The position numbers and the translations under genes were made by a program. DNA of 64,000 bases, from contig NZ_JACJSG010000003.1 of assembly GCF_014697625.1 (NCBI RefSeq), forward strand, positions 124,001 to 188,000, written 5' to 3'. Below, one piece after another: positions 55,464 through 64,000 of this stretch. The stretch comes from Anabaena azotica FACHB-119. GTDB taxonomy: Bacteria > Cyanobacteriota > Cyanobacteriia > Cyanobacteriales > Nostocaceae. The notes under the pieces were generated by a model. That model worked only from the letters and a program-made list of their open reading frames with translations, was not told where the DNA came from and searched no databases. How positions within the stretch are numbered: the first letter of the stretch is position 1; every line of letters starts with the position of its first letter.

Positions 55464-55796
55464 ACTCCTCGCTCTAAAGAGACGTTCGCGTTAGCGTCCC
55501 GGAGGGAGGATTCTTGCTTCATCCGTCCTCTCTAGAAAGTTGAATACTAGTATTCAACTTTCTCCGTTTGGATACGTCCACAAGCTCACACGGACTGCCC
55601 GACCGCGTTTGAAAAGGTTTTTAATTTCTGTGTTTACTCCCACATTTGTACAAGATTTAGGATTTATACTACCAGGGTTCCGGATCAGGAGCAGTCCGCT
55701 TGACCTACTTCGTCTTTTATTTGTGCGCTTTACCGCTATCAGTTATACTACCACAAAAGCCGCCCTAGAAGGGCGGGGCTTTAAACCCAGTTTTTC
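55464..55796. mobile_element. IS200/IS605-like non-coding element 1, 333 bp
   Basis: It starts just after TTGAC (ACTCCTCGCTCTAAAGAG) and ends ...CCCAGTTTTTC. The end has a hairpin AGCCGCCCT-AGA-AGGGCGGGGCT typical of IS605-type right ends. No transposase or tnpB remains. It shares nearly its whole sequence with element 2 except internal gaps. Precise removal joins V-Y-R-Q-H-W and restores frame; length is 3 x 111. Confidence 0.85.
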
Positions 55797-55982
55797 GGTA
55801 AACGCCATCCCCACGGCGAAGTCGGTACTCCATCTCGAAGGTTGAGCCGCTACTGACACAGTGACTCCAATGTTCTAGGGTGCGATCGCGATCATCTGGG
55901 TGAAGGGTGTTGACTCCTGCCGCACCCATTGATTCATCTACACTCAAACCTGTATATTCGTACCAGCGTTGATTCCATTGAC
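55797..55982 (-). pseudogene. Giant hybrid kinase, middle fragment (part of a PAS domain)
   Basis: About 62 codons lie between the two elements: QRWYEYTGLSVDES, then NTLHPDDRDRTLEHW and FEMEYRLRRGDGVY. This is the centre of one PAS/PAC domain, and the same frame as both neighbours. On removal of the elements the reading is AFNYRQWNQRWYEYTG at one side and GDGVYRQHWFIS at the other. Confidence 0.8.
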
Positions 55983-56363
55983 ACTCCTCGCTCTAAAGAG
56001 ACGTTCGCGTTAGCGTCCCGGAGGGAGGATTCTTGCTTCATCCGTTCTCTCTAGAAATCTGAATACTAGTATTCAACTTTCTCCGTTTGGATACGTCCAC
56101 AAGCTCACACGGACTGCCCGACCGCGTTTGAAAAGGTTTTTAATTTCTGCGTTTACTCCCACATTTGTCAGCCACTGCGTTGGACGGGTTTCCCGGCATA
56201 AAGCAAGTGGCGGTACAAGATGCGCGGATTTATACTACCTGTCTTTCCGGATCAGGAGCAGTCCGCTTGACCTACTTCGTCTTTTATTTGTGCGCTTTAC
56301 CGCTATTAGTTATACTACCACAAAAGCCGCCCTTCTAGGGCGGGGCTTTAAACCCAGTTTTTC
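55983..56363. mobile_element. IS200/IS605-like non-coding element 2, 381 bp
   Basis: It also follows TTGAC and starts with the same ACTCCTCGCTCTAAAGAG. The end is the same right-end hairpin and ...CCCAGTTTTTC. It has an extra block with GTCAGCCACTGCGTTGGACG relative to element 1. Length is 3 x 127, and precise removal restores frame. No coding capacity. Confidence 0.85.
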
Positions 56364-57672
56364 GGTAATTGAATGCCCCTGTGGCATCGGCAGTCCAAAC
56401 CATCTGCGGCATTGCTTCCGCCAACTCTTGATAGCGTTGTTGGCTGGCTTGCATAGCGGTTGTAAATTGGTGACGCTCGGTTATATCTAAAAAGGCTCCA
56501 ACTGCACCCCGAATCTGATTTTGGTCGCCTCGCAAGGGAGCGGCGTAGGCTAATAACTGGCGTACTGTGCCATCAGCCAGTAGCATATCAAATTCGATGT
56601 CTCGCACCTCTACACCCAACCTAGCAGCCACCTGCATCGGTAAGTCTTCAGCTGGAATTTCTTGTCCGTTGCGGAAAACTCGGTAGGGAGGTTGGGCATT
56701 GGGGGGCGCACTTTTGGAAATGTTCACACCGGGACGAATGCCTAGTAGTTGACGAATGTAGGCATTACTCTGCATTTGGGTACAGCCTGGGTCGTTGGCG
56801 ATCGCAATCCCCACAGGAAGAGTATCTAACAGGGTTTGCAGTTCCGCAACCCGATTCAGCAAATCCCGGTTGAGTTGTGCGATCGCAGTTTGGGCTTGTT
56901 TCTGCTGCATGACCGTTTCGGTAATATCGCGCCAAGATGCCACAAAACCATCATTCAGCTTACTTGCGCGAATATCAAATGCCCGCACCAACAGTTTTTC
57001 CCCATAATTGTCTTCATAGGTGAGTGCCTGTTTAATCAACGGTTCCCCAGTTTTCACTAACTGACAGTAGTCAGCGAACAATCCAGATTCTCGATGTTGA
57101 GGCAATATCTCACACAATGGTCGCCCAATCTGCTTTTCTTTGGGCAACTGGTTGTTGTCACAAGCGGCTTGATTGAGATAATCAATGCGAAAATCTACAA
57201 TTTGCCCCGATTCATCGCGGATCGATGAGAAGATGCCAAAGCAGTCTAACATCGTTTCCACGGAGGCTTGCAGATGATTTTGATACCGTTGGGTATTGAT
57301 CGCACTGTGCAGGGTTGACCGCAATTGTTCCGGGGTCATCCGCTCTTGGATCAGATAATCTGTTGCCCCATTCTTGAATGCTTGCACCGCCATTTGGGCA
57401 TCACCACTGCCAATGACGACAATTGGGGGACAGTTTTCACCCAGATGTTGCCTTAATTGACGCAGAAGATGGAGTTCACCCACATCGCATGAGGAACAGT
57501 CTAAGAGGATAGCGTTGATTGATGGCGATCGGCAAACTTGCAGAATTTCCCGACCCTGTTTCTCAGTAAAAACCCTGTAAGTGAAGGTTTCATCCAGTTG
57601 TAACTGGCTTGTGTAACCCTCACTTTGAGAGATGCCGTTGATGACTATTAAAATTTGATCAGGCTTTACCAT
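56364..57672 (-). pseudogene. Giant hybrid kinase, 5' part (receiver and PAS domains)
   Basis: Translation starts at the ATG at 57672 (MVKPDQILIVIN). The first 120 residues are a receiver-like domain (INAILLDCSSCDVGE, GATDYLIQERMTPEQL), then PAS domains around DCFGIFSSIRDESG, LQTLLDTLPVGIAIAND and YQELAEAMPQMVWTADATG. It runs in frame to AFNY, then into element 2, where translation would read RKTGFKAPP and stop. Joined with the other pieces it makes one protein of about 1720 residues. The upstream region holds TCGGCGTTTA repeats. Confidence 0.8.
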
Positions 57673-57761
57673 AATCAAAAACGGGGGCAGGGGAATTGGC
57701 AACTAAAAAAATATTCTATCGCTAGGGAAAGCAGAAGAGGAAAAAACTCAAATCTTTCTTA

Positions 57762-57794
57762 TCGGCGTTTATCGGCGTATATCGGCGGTTAATT
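57762..57794. repeat. Three TCGGCGTTTA direct repeats, second copy
   Basis: TCGGCGTTTATCGGCGTATATCGGCGGTTAATT, nearly identical to 24385-24418. Lies in the short gap between two minus-strand genes. Confidence 0.75.
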
Positions 57795-57844
57795 TTCTCC
57801 AAACTTATGGCAACATTCCCGCTATTCTTGTTTATTCCTCCTCA

Positions 57845-59173
57845 TCACAAACTAAATTCAGCCGCATTATCCTCATCTACATCTATATTTTGACCCGCCA
57901 CAGTCGGCTTAAAACTAGCACCATGAATTAAATCGCTGAACTTAATGTTTTGATTGTGATGTAAAATATTCAACACACTAATAAAATCCCGGACAATTTC
58001 CCCTGGCGTTAATAGTGCTTCTGCTCCTAAACGGCTGACAATTTCTTGCACAAACTCCTGTAATTCCCGATTGCTTAAAGCCTTGTCATAACCAAAATGA
58101 GTGGCATGAATTTCCGTTAGTCTTTGCAATAGCGTCAGAATTTCGGCTTCAGTTAAAGGATTGAGACGAATAACTGGCCCCATAAACTCTTGCACATCCG
58201 GCTGTGCAGCAAAACGGCTTTCTTTTGTCCGCCTACGCCAAGCCAAGTCAGAGAAAAGTCCTCGATTTGGGTCTTCTAAAAACTTTGTTGTTCCACCTAT
58301 AACAATACCTAAATGTTCGGCTTTGCACTGCATGGTGTCATTGAACATTGCTAGGAGTCTGTTATAGTTCTTTTCACGAGTGACTGTAGTAGCAATTTGG
58401 TAGAGATTGACGGCTTCATCCATGAAAATCAGCAGTCCTTTATAACCAATTTCAGCCACAAATTTAGCTAAGAGTTTGATATAGTCATACCAACTATCGT
58501 CATCAATAATTACCCTTACTCCTAAAGCTGTTCTCGCTTCAGTTTTATTGTTAAATTCTCCCCGTAACCAACGCAAAGCTGAGTTTTTTAAATCATCATC
58601 ATCTAAGCGATAGCCACGCCAATAAGCAATAATAATGCTACCAAAATCAAACCCATGAACTAAGTCTTCTATATACTGCACAACTTCTCTGATTTTGGTT
58701 TCTACTTGGTCATCAAAACCTTCATCATTGGGACGTAAATTAGTTTCTTTAGCTACTTCTTGCTGAATTTTATTAATCCATCCTTCCAGAATGGAAACTA
58801 ATGCACCACCATCAGGACGAGTTTTGGTAGAAAGGCGACTCATCAATTCGCGATAGGTTGCTAAACCTTCGTTATTGCTTCCTGCTAGACGGCGTTGGGA
58901 AGATAAATCAGCGTCAGCAACTACAAAACCTTGCTCCATTGCTCGGTTACGCAGCATCTGAAGAATGAAGCTTTTTCCCGAACCATAGTTACCAATTATA
59001 AAACGAAATGCGGCTACACCTTCGGCAATATCATCAAGGTTTTGTGATAGGCTTTTAAGTTCTTTTTCTCGACCAACTGCTATATGTTCTAATCCTAATC
59101 TAGGGACTACTCCCGCGCCTAATGAGTTGATTAGAGCAGTTGAAGTTTTTTTCGAGATTTTGAGCTTTGCCAT
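57845..59173 (-). CDS. DUF2791 (BrxC/D-like) P-loop ATPase
   Basis: The 442-residue protein matches the DUF2791 (PF10923-type) ATP-binding family that includes BREX BrxD. Motifs are the N-terminal IAVGREKELKSL, Walker A FIIGNYGSGKSFILQML, SQRRLAGSNNEGLATYRELM, Walker B LLIFMDEAVNLYQI and VIGGTTKFLEDPNRGLFSD. The start is the ATG at 59173 (MAKLKISKK); a TTG eight codons earlier is weaker. Relatives occur beside TerB-C proteins and helicases. The neighbour upstream is a TerB-C coiled-coil protein, so they probably work together. A BREX system is not present in the window. Confidence 0.85.
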   Translation of the reverse strand: MAKLKISKKTSTALINSLGAGVVPRLGLEHIAVGREKELKSLSQNLDDIAEGVAAFRFIIGNYGSGKSFILQMLRNRAMEQGFVVADADLSSQRRLAGSNNEGLATYRELMSRLSTKTRPDGGALVSILEGWINKIQQEVAKETNLRPNDEGFDDQVETKIREVVQYIEDLVHGFDFGSIIIAYWRGYRLDDDDLKNSALRWLRGEFNNKTEARTALGVRVIIDDDSWYDYIKLLAKFVAEIGYKGLLIFMDEAVNLYQIATTVTREKNYNRLLAMFNDTMQCKAEHLGIVIGGTTKFLEDPNRGLFSDLAWRRRTKESRFAAQPDVQEFMGPVIRLNPLTEAEILTLLQRLTEIHATHFGYDKALSNRELQEFVQEIVSRLGAEALLTPGEIVRDFISVLNILHHNQNIKFSDLIHGASFKPTVAGQNIDVDEDNAAEFSL

Positions 59174-59272
59174 GTATTTTACTTTACTTGCTATCAATGC
59201 TGAGTTTTAGAGGTTATTTATAAAGTAAATATTAATACCGTTTCTTGATGAAGATGCACTTTATTCTGCGCT

Positions 59273-59300
59273 GTAGAGACGTTGCATGCAACGTCTCTAC
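59273..59300. repeat. Palindrome GTAGAGACGTTGCATGCAACGTCTCTAC
   Basis: Perfect 28-base palindrome, nearly the same as the copy at 11941-11968. It is followed by a second dispersed palindromic element. Confidence 0.85.
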
Positions 59301-59340
59301 ATTGTTTATTCGGCGCAACTTCATGGAGAATTGGTATAAG

Positions 59341-59448
59341 TAGGGTGTGTTACGGCTATGTAAGGATTTGAGCGTTGGTGAAATTAAGAATTAGCCGTAA
59401 CGCACCAGCAAATGTGGTGCGTTAAGCGCTGCTTTAACGCACCCTAAT
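59341..59448. repeat. Palindromic dispersed element (AGGGTGTGTTACGGCT ... AGGGTGCGTTAAAG)
   Basis: TAGGGTGTGTTACGGCT and AGCCGTAACGCACC pair with each other, then GGTGCGTTAAGCGCTGCTTTAACGCACCCTA forms another palindrome. Non-coding, between the two ATPase/TerB-C genes. Confidence 0.75.
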
Positions 59449-59475
59449 AAAAATTTTACATCAAGCAAGAGGGAT

Positions 59476-60753
59476 TTAATTTGAGGAGGCTTGTTTAGCG
59501 ATTAAGTTTTCATGAAAAGCAATCATTTTGCGGACATTGAGTATATGTTCTGCATAGATTCTGGGTACTTCTAATTCTGTTTCAATAATTAACTCACCAA
59601 TAGTATCATTAGCACGCTCATTGATGGAATCAATCAACAAGTTTGGCATGGTAATGTTGGCTTCAGCAATTTTCTTAATAGATTGCTTGGGGTTATCTTG
59701 CTCTACTATACTTTTTAGTACCTGAATTTCATGATTAGGCAACTGTCTGAAGAATGTATGCCATTCTTCGGGTAATGTTTTGTCTGTATTATTTTCATTG
59801 TCTAGATTTTCTAGAATATCGGAAAATGGGAAAAATTCGCCTTCTGGTGCTTCTGGATTTACAGCTATGTTTTCTTGATTAAAAGTCTCAACTTGCTGTA
59901 AGAGTTCCCATACTTGGTTTTGGAGAATATCTCTTTCTTGTTGTAAAAGCAAAATTTCGTTTTGCAGTTGTTCTAATTCTGTATGCCGTTCAGTTTTTTG
60001 CGTTTCTAAATAATTGATATTGGCTGCTATAGCTTCTTTTTCATTGCTGGTTTCTATCAAGATTTTATTTTGCTTTTCTTTTTCAGTTTCTAAGTCTTGA
60101 ATAGTAATTCTTAACTCATAAAGTTTTTCTTCAAGTTGAGGTTTGATGCGACCTAGTAAAGTCAGACTATTTTCTATTTCTTGTTTTTCTTGTTGTAAGT
60201 CACTTATTTGAGTTTGTAACTGTGTAATTTCCGCAAGTTGGCTATGGCAATGGACTTCTAATCGCCGCTTTTCTGCTGCTAGGGTAGATAAGGTATTATT
60301 CAGCTCTACTTGATTTTGTTCTAATATAGTAATAGCATTTTTTAAGCTGTTAACTTCAGACTCTATTTGTTTTCTTTGGCTGGCAAAAACTCCTAAGTCC
60401 CGATGCAGGCTATCTCTTTGATTCCGACATTCTAAAATCTGGTTTTGTAGTTGCTTTGTCTCTGTGTACAATAAGCTGCGGTGGATTTCTAGTTGTTCAA
60501 TTTCTCTGGCTAAACGAGATTTTAGCCCCTCTGTTTCTTGAATCCGCTTACGGAATGAACTGAGTAGTAATAATTCAAAATTTCTCCGCCGTTTATCTAC
60601 AAATAAGGCTGCTGTGTATGTAGCGACTACTGTAATTACACCTGTGAAGAAAGCTTGCCTAAAATTCCATGTGGGAACAAGGCTCAAGCCAAAACTCACA
60701 CTAAAGGCAACTATACCTAAAATAAATCTATTACTTACTATTACTGGTCGCAT
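59476..60753 (-). CDS. Membrane coiled-coil protein with TerB-C domain
   Basis: The 425-residue protein has two N-terminal membrane helices (about 9-50), a very long coiled coil (about 60-300, heptad-like Leu/Glu/Gln) and a C-terminal TerB-C-like domain (about 325-415: EWHTFFRQLPNHEIQVLKSIVE, then NLLIDSINERANDTIGELIIE and AEHILNVRKM). TerB-C is associated with Ter-linked stress systems and often with ATPase and helicase partners. It is membrane-anchored, so it may act as a scaffold. The DUF2791 ATPase lies 300 bases downstream and the DUF815 ATPase upstream on the same strand. Confidence 0.75.
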   Translation of the reverse strand: MRPVIVSNRFILGIVAFSVSFGLSLVPTWNFRQAFFTGVITVVATYTAALFVDKRRRNFELLLLSSFRKRIQETEGLKSRLAREIEQLEIHRSLLYTETKQLQNQILECRNQRDSLHRDLGVFASQRKQIESEVNSLKNAITILEQNQVELNNTLSTLAAEKRRLEVHCHSQLAEITQLQTQISDLQQEKQEIENSLTLLGRIKPQLEEKLYELRITIQDLETEKEKQNKILIETSNEKEAIAANINYLETQKTERHTELEQLQNEILLLQQERDILQNQVWELLQQVETFNQENIAVNPEAPEGEFFPFSDILENLDNENNTDKTLPEEWHTFFRQLPNHEIQVLKSIVEQDNPKQSIKKIAEANITMPNLLIDSINERANDTIGELIIETELEVPRIYAEHILNVRKMIAFHENLIAKQASSN

Positions 60754-60906
60754 ATTGCTAATTTTTAGCGTAATTATGTTTGCTGAATGATCTGCATTGC
60801 CAATGATTACTCCTCATATTTTGATGTTAATAACTTTAGTTGTAACTGTTGGTGCATAAGATGGTGAAAAAGGTAAGGAAATGTTGAATTCAGGCAAAAA
60901 TTATGT

Positions 60907-62238
60907 TCATGGTTGGGTATCTAAAATATTGTTGTTTGTACCAAAGACTGTTGTCTGTGCTTGGAGAAAATCTACAAATTGCCTGGCTGTACGTCCAGAA
61001 CGTCCATTATGGCTTGTTGCCCATTGTAATGCTTGATATTCTAAATCTGCTTGACTAATATCAATTTCGGCTTGGGCTGCCAGATGACGTACAATTTGTA
61101 GGTATGTGTTTTGGTCGGCAGAGTCAAAGGTGAGGGTTAAACCGAAGCGATCGCTAAACGAAAGTTTCTCCTGCATCGTGTCCCAAGCATGGACTTCTTC
61201 GTTATTTTTCAAGCTTGGTCGATCAGCAAAAAATTCACGAATCAAATGACGGCGATTTGAGGTAGCATAAACAACTACGTTTTGCGGACGGGCAGTTAAG
61301 TTTCCTTCTAAGACAACCTTCAGCGCTTTGAAGGCATCATCATCTTCTTCAAAGGATAAATCATCGACAAAGATAATAAATTTTTGCGGCACTCCCCGTA
61401 ACTGTTCCACAATTTTAGGTAAATCCTTTAGGTCTGATTTTGTCACTTCTAATAAACGCAGTTGTCTATGACTATATTCATTTAATAAGGCTTTGACTAG
61501 AGAAGATTTCCCCGCCCCCCGACTGCCGTAAAGTAATACGTGTAGCGCAGTCTGTCCTGATAAGAGAAATTGTGTATTTTTCAGCAGCGCCTCTTGTTGT
61601 GACTCGTAACCTACGAGTGAATTTAGTTTAACTGGGTCAGGGTAAGGAATGCCAATAAATTCTCCCTCTTGCCACCTTAAGGCGCGGTATTGGGCAAATA
61701 AACCTATGCCAAACTTCTGATAATAGGTGGCTAATTCTTCTACCGCATCTGCCCAATTGTCTAGGTGATGTAAAAATAATCCTCCGTTCAAGTCCATCTC
61801 ATCCTGTTCTGTGTACCAAACCACAGGAGAAATAGGTAAATGGGCTACTGCTTGCACCCACTCACTCAAAACAGCGCTGCTACATTCATATAGACTCTGC
61901 AAAACTTGTAAATCATGTTTAGCTGCTGCAACTAAGGCTGGGGGTATTTTTTCCCAGTTTTGCTGTTGGGTAAGTTTGCTGAAAGGATTTTCACAAATCA
62001 ATATTTGGGTAATTAGATAATCTTCCCAATTTTGTTTTCTACTAGCCAAAGCGTGAAAGTAATTGCCATAAGCTTGAAGAGTACCTGTTGCATCAGCCTC
62101 AGCGTAGCGTATGGCTTGTAACAGTTCTTGGAAAGCAATGCCGACATCCGTTTGTAGCACTGATTGGTACAGTAAGAGGGAGGCTGCTTGGCGTTGCAGA
62201 AATTGTATCTGGGAATAGGGAGAGGTAGTTGCTGACAT
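60907..62238 (-). CDS. DUF815 family AAA+ ATPase
   Basis: The 443-residue protein has a helical N-terminal half (1-205) and an AAA+ domain: Walker A LLYGSRGAGKSSLVKALL, Walker B KFIIFVDDLSFEEDDDA, sensor VVYATSNRRHLIREFF and a C-terminal lid GRSGRTARQFVDFL. DUF815 proteins are single AAA+ ATPases of unknown role. The ATG at 62238 is followed by MSATTSPYSQIQFLQ. It is the first gene of three minus-strand genes (DUF815, TerB-C, DUF2791) but with gaps of over 150 bases. Confidence 0.88.
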   Translation of the reverse strand: MSATTSPYSQIQFLQRQAASLLLYQSVLQTDVGIAFQELLQAIRYAEADATGTLQAYGNYFHALASRKQNWEDYLITQILICENPFSKLTQQQNWEKIPPALVAAAKHDLQVLQSLYECSSAVLSEWVQAVAHLPISPVVWYTEQDEMDLNGGLFLHHLDNWADAVEELATYYQKFGIGLFAQYRALRWQEGEFIGIPYPDPVKLNSLVGYESQQEALLKNTQFLLSGQTALHVLLYGSRGAGKSSLVKALLNEYSHRQLRLLEVTKSDLKDLPKIVEQLRGVPQKFIIFVDDLSFEEDDDAFKALKVVLEGNLTARPQNVVVYATSNRRHLIREFFADRPSLKNNEEVHAWDTMQEKLSFSDRFGLTLTFDSADQNTYLQIVRHLAAQAEIDISQADLEYQALQWATSHNGRSGRTARQFVDFLQAQTTVFGTNNNILDTQP

Positions 62239-62247
62239 TTTTGGGTT

Positions 62248-62300
62248 ATTTGGTCATTGGTCATTGGTCATTGGTCATTGGTCATTAGTCATTAGTTCTT
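62248..62300. repeat. GGTCATT heptamer STRR
   Basis: About six GGTCATT/AGTCATT units between the divergent DUF815 and TMEM14-like genes. Confidence 0.85.
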
Positions 62301-62355
62301 AATTCAGAGTATTTATTGTTGACTGTTGACTGTTTTATCTACTTGGGGTTTAACA

Positions 62356-62676
62356 ATGAATTTAAGTATAATTGCTGCGATCGCCTATGGTGTGTTAACT
62401 GTTATTGGTGGCATTATTGGCTACTTTCAGGCTCAGAGTCAAGTTTCCCTCCTTAGTGGTATTATTAGCGGTTTACTGCTATTTGCTGCTGCTTACTTGC
62501 AACTGCAAGGCAATAGTTGGGGTTTAATTTTAGCAATTGCTGTTACTGCTGCTTTGGTCATATTCTTTGCCTTAAGATTAGCTAGAACACGCAAGTTTAT
62601 GCCAGCCGGACTAATGACTATTTTAGGTATGTTGTCACTTGCTGTTTTGGTTAATCAACTAGTGGTTGCACAATAA
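62356..62676 (+). CDS. TMEM14 family membrane protein
   Basis: The 106-residue protein has four hydrophobic helices and the Gly-rich TMEM14 pattern: AAIAYGVLTVIGGIIGYFQAQSQVSLLSGIISGLLLFAAAYLQ (read here in parts), then LARTRKFMPAGLMTILGMLSLAVLV. In eukaryotes TMEM14 and FAX1 proteins carry fatty acids or porphyrin across membranes; the bacterial role is unknown. The ATG at 62356 (MNLSIIAAIAYG) is preferred over an upstream start in the repeat. Single gene. Confidence 0.9.
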   Translation: MNLSIIAAIAYGVLTVIGGIIGYFQAQSQVSLLSGIISGLLLFAAAYLQLQGNSWGLILAIAVTAALVIFFALRLARTRKFMPAGLMTILGMLSLAVLVNQLVVAQ

Positions 62677-62690
62677 CTCAGGGTGTAATA

Positions 62691-62722
62691 CCAATTCAAA
62701 ATTCAAAATTCAAAATTCAAAA
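62691..62722. repeat. Octamer repeat AAATTCAA
   Basis: Four tandem AATTCAAA-type units right after the TMEM14-like stop codon. Confidence 0.8.
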
Positions 62723-63309
62723 TTAAGAAATTGAGATGTACCATAGCTTTGGGCGTTTGCACTGGTATCATATTTTTTGTGAATTGGTGTCACAAATGAA
62801 CTCCCTCTATGGGGTTTCAATATAGTACATTTATATTACTAAAATGTGAATTATTATGATTAGACACCTAAGACATTGGGTGTTGCTTGCGTAGCTACAA
62901 TTTTTCGCGCCAACAGTGTCTATCTATTAAATATATTTTGTATTTTTTGTCACTTAATTTAAAGTGCTGTAACCCTGGCTTAATTGCATAAGTTTTACTT
63001 ATTTATGTCAACTATTTGTGCTTCCTCTCTTACTCATAAGAATAAGTAAATAAAAACTCTGCTTTAGCGACTTCCAGATAAAAAAATATCCAAAATGTAG
63101 GGTGCGCTAACGAGAAACCCCAGTCATACCACGAAAATAGTCATACTGACGCAGCCTACTAACTAGGTTCAACCCTAAAGTAGATGCTTAGTATACAGTT
63201 AGTATTTTAATAGGCTGAAAAAAATAATTTTCATCTACCTAAAGTATCCGGTTTGTTGCACCTGGGGCTGATAAATAAAAATAATATCCTATGCCCAATT
63301 AATTAGGTC
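62723..63309. other. Gene-free stretch after the TMEM14-like gene
   Basis: No supported gene. A repeat with GTAGGGTGCGCTAACG and ACTGACGCAGCCTAC lies at 63098-63165, related to sequences at 31125 and 35960. Confidence 0.5.
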
Positions 63310-63458
63310 AGGACTTACGCACTGAAGTTATCTGTCGAGACAGGGTGTAAGGGTGTAAGGGTATAGGGGTATAGGTTTAGCGCTTTTACACCCCTACACC
63401 CCTATACCCCTGTACCCTTGCCAAAACCCTTGATTTTTCGTTTTCATGCGTAAGTCCT
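63310..63458. mobile_element. 149-bp element with AGGACTTACGCA ends and unrelated interior
   Basis: The ends AGGACTTACGCA and TGCGTAAGTCCT match those of the 123-bp MITEs. The interior is GGTGTAAGGGTGTAAGGGTATA, its inverse complement, and CCCTTGATTTTTCGTTTTCA, so only the ends are shared. The interior is also found, without the ends, at 24286-24357. Confidence 0.75.
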
Positions 63459-63989
63459 ATAGGTTACGAACCCCAGGGTTAAAATGTAACGATTATTACA
63501 AATTCTCTCTTATTACTCTAGACGACACTTTCTAGTAAAGTTAGCTTTTAGATATCGAAGCTTTACACAGCGTAATACAACTGTTTATATAGCTTGATTA
63601 TTTCCAATACAAATTTGTCCTAAATGAACAAATATTGCTGCATCTCTTCTGAGAGAGTTGCTGAGGCTATTAACTGCATAAACAAATGGGAGAAATATAT
63701 CAGTGAAAAATCATCATAAATAACAAAAAAAATAAGTACATAAGAGTTACATTTTCTGATAAAAAATATATTTAGTTTAAAGATACAACAGTAAAAGCAA
63801 TTAAAATTAAAGCAAAAATAAAGGTGATTTTGCCATTTTGGCAGGTATTAATAAAAGATATGAGATATTTATATATGAAAGCAATTATGATTGATATTTA
63901 TAACCTTGTTGTTATCTACCCAGAAGATAAAAGCTAAACAAATCTTGAGATTAGGTCAGTATCTCAGCTATTTTAGAAGGATATAATCC
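63459..63989. other. AT-rich leader of a gene at the right edge
   Basis: Over 500 bases, strongly AT-rich after about 63700, no supported gene. It leads to a good ribosome site (AGAAGG at 63975). Confidence 0.5.
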
Positions 63990-64000
63990 ATGTCATTACC
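63990..64000 (+). CDS. First codons of a gene cut by the right edge
   Basis: ATG TCA TTA CC follows AGAAGGATATAATCC, with the AGAAGG box at a proper distance. Only three codons (MSL) are visible, so no identity can be given. Confidence 0.35.

Overview
The window looks like a chromosome segment of a filamentous, heterocyst-forming type cyanobacterium (Nostoc/Anabaena/Trichormus group). This rests on what can be read: frequent HIP1 octamers (GCGATCGC), many short tandem heptamer repeats (STRRs) between genes, a Ycf54 chlorophyll-cyclase subunit, the cyanobacterial ndhA-ndhI-ndhG-ndhE cluster followed by NAD kinase, and large multi-PAS hybrid kinases and a CHAT/TPR protein. Species cannot be fixed from sequence alone.

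Layout. 0-14 kb is mostly housekeeping: the tail of an MCE/MlaD lipid-transport gene, a hybrid kinase with an ethylene-receptor-type membrane domain, pdxJ, a plant pathogen-related-protein homologue, ycf54, a divergent PAP2 protein, crtE, folD, a lipoprotein, a NUDIX hydrolase, an AI-2E-type permease and a Tat-exported PhoD phosphatase behind a possible Pho box. 14-20 kb has an unknown membrane protein, an overlapping AAA-ATPase/DUF4276 pair (defence-like) and mutS. 20-24 kb carries a trypsin-like protease and a TPR-CHAT protease. 24-36 kb is looser: DUF427, a GumC/Wzc-like protein, a DOPA-dioxygenase-like protein, a lysozyme fusion, a GT39-like membrane protein and a GNAT protein, separated by long AT-rich spacers full of small palindromic elements. 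36-42 kb holds nadK, the ndh cluster, gltA and sixA.

The most unusual block is 42.0-45.0 kb. Reading leftwards it has a RusA-like resolvase, then a protein joining a PD-(D/E)XK nuclease motif, a HEPN-like RNSLAH motif and a RelE-like C-terminus, then a Shedu-like (DUF4263) nuclease gene. The three genes are joined by 4-bp ATGA overlaps. The Shedu-like gene is broken by one in-frame TAA. A PIN toxin/antitoxin pair follows. I think this three-gene unit is the best candidate for an undescribed defence-type system.

45-51.7 kb has a DHH phosphoesterase, an HNH nuclease, alr, tRNA-Leu(UAG) and two small unknowns. 51.8-57.7 kb is a single giant REC-PAS-GAF-histidine kinase-REC gene split by two IS200/IS605-like non-coding elements (333 and 381 bp). 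Each follows TTGAC, and precise removal of both restores one frame of about 1720 codons. 57.8-62.2 kb holds a DUF2791 (BrxC/D-like) ATPase, a membrane coiled-coil TerB-C protein and a DUF815 AAA+ ATPase on one strand, a possible stress or DNA-processing module. A TMEM14-like protein and a gene-free, repeat-bearing 1.3 kb close the window; the first codons of a further gene may begin at 63990.

Small repeats shape the region: heptamer STRRs that supply the stop codons of several genes, a 123-bp MITE family with AGGACTTACGCA ends, a 160-bp MITE with an 11-bp target duplication nested in another repeat, and a GC-rich repeat that lies in frame inside the CHAT gene.
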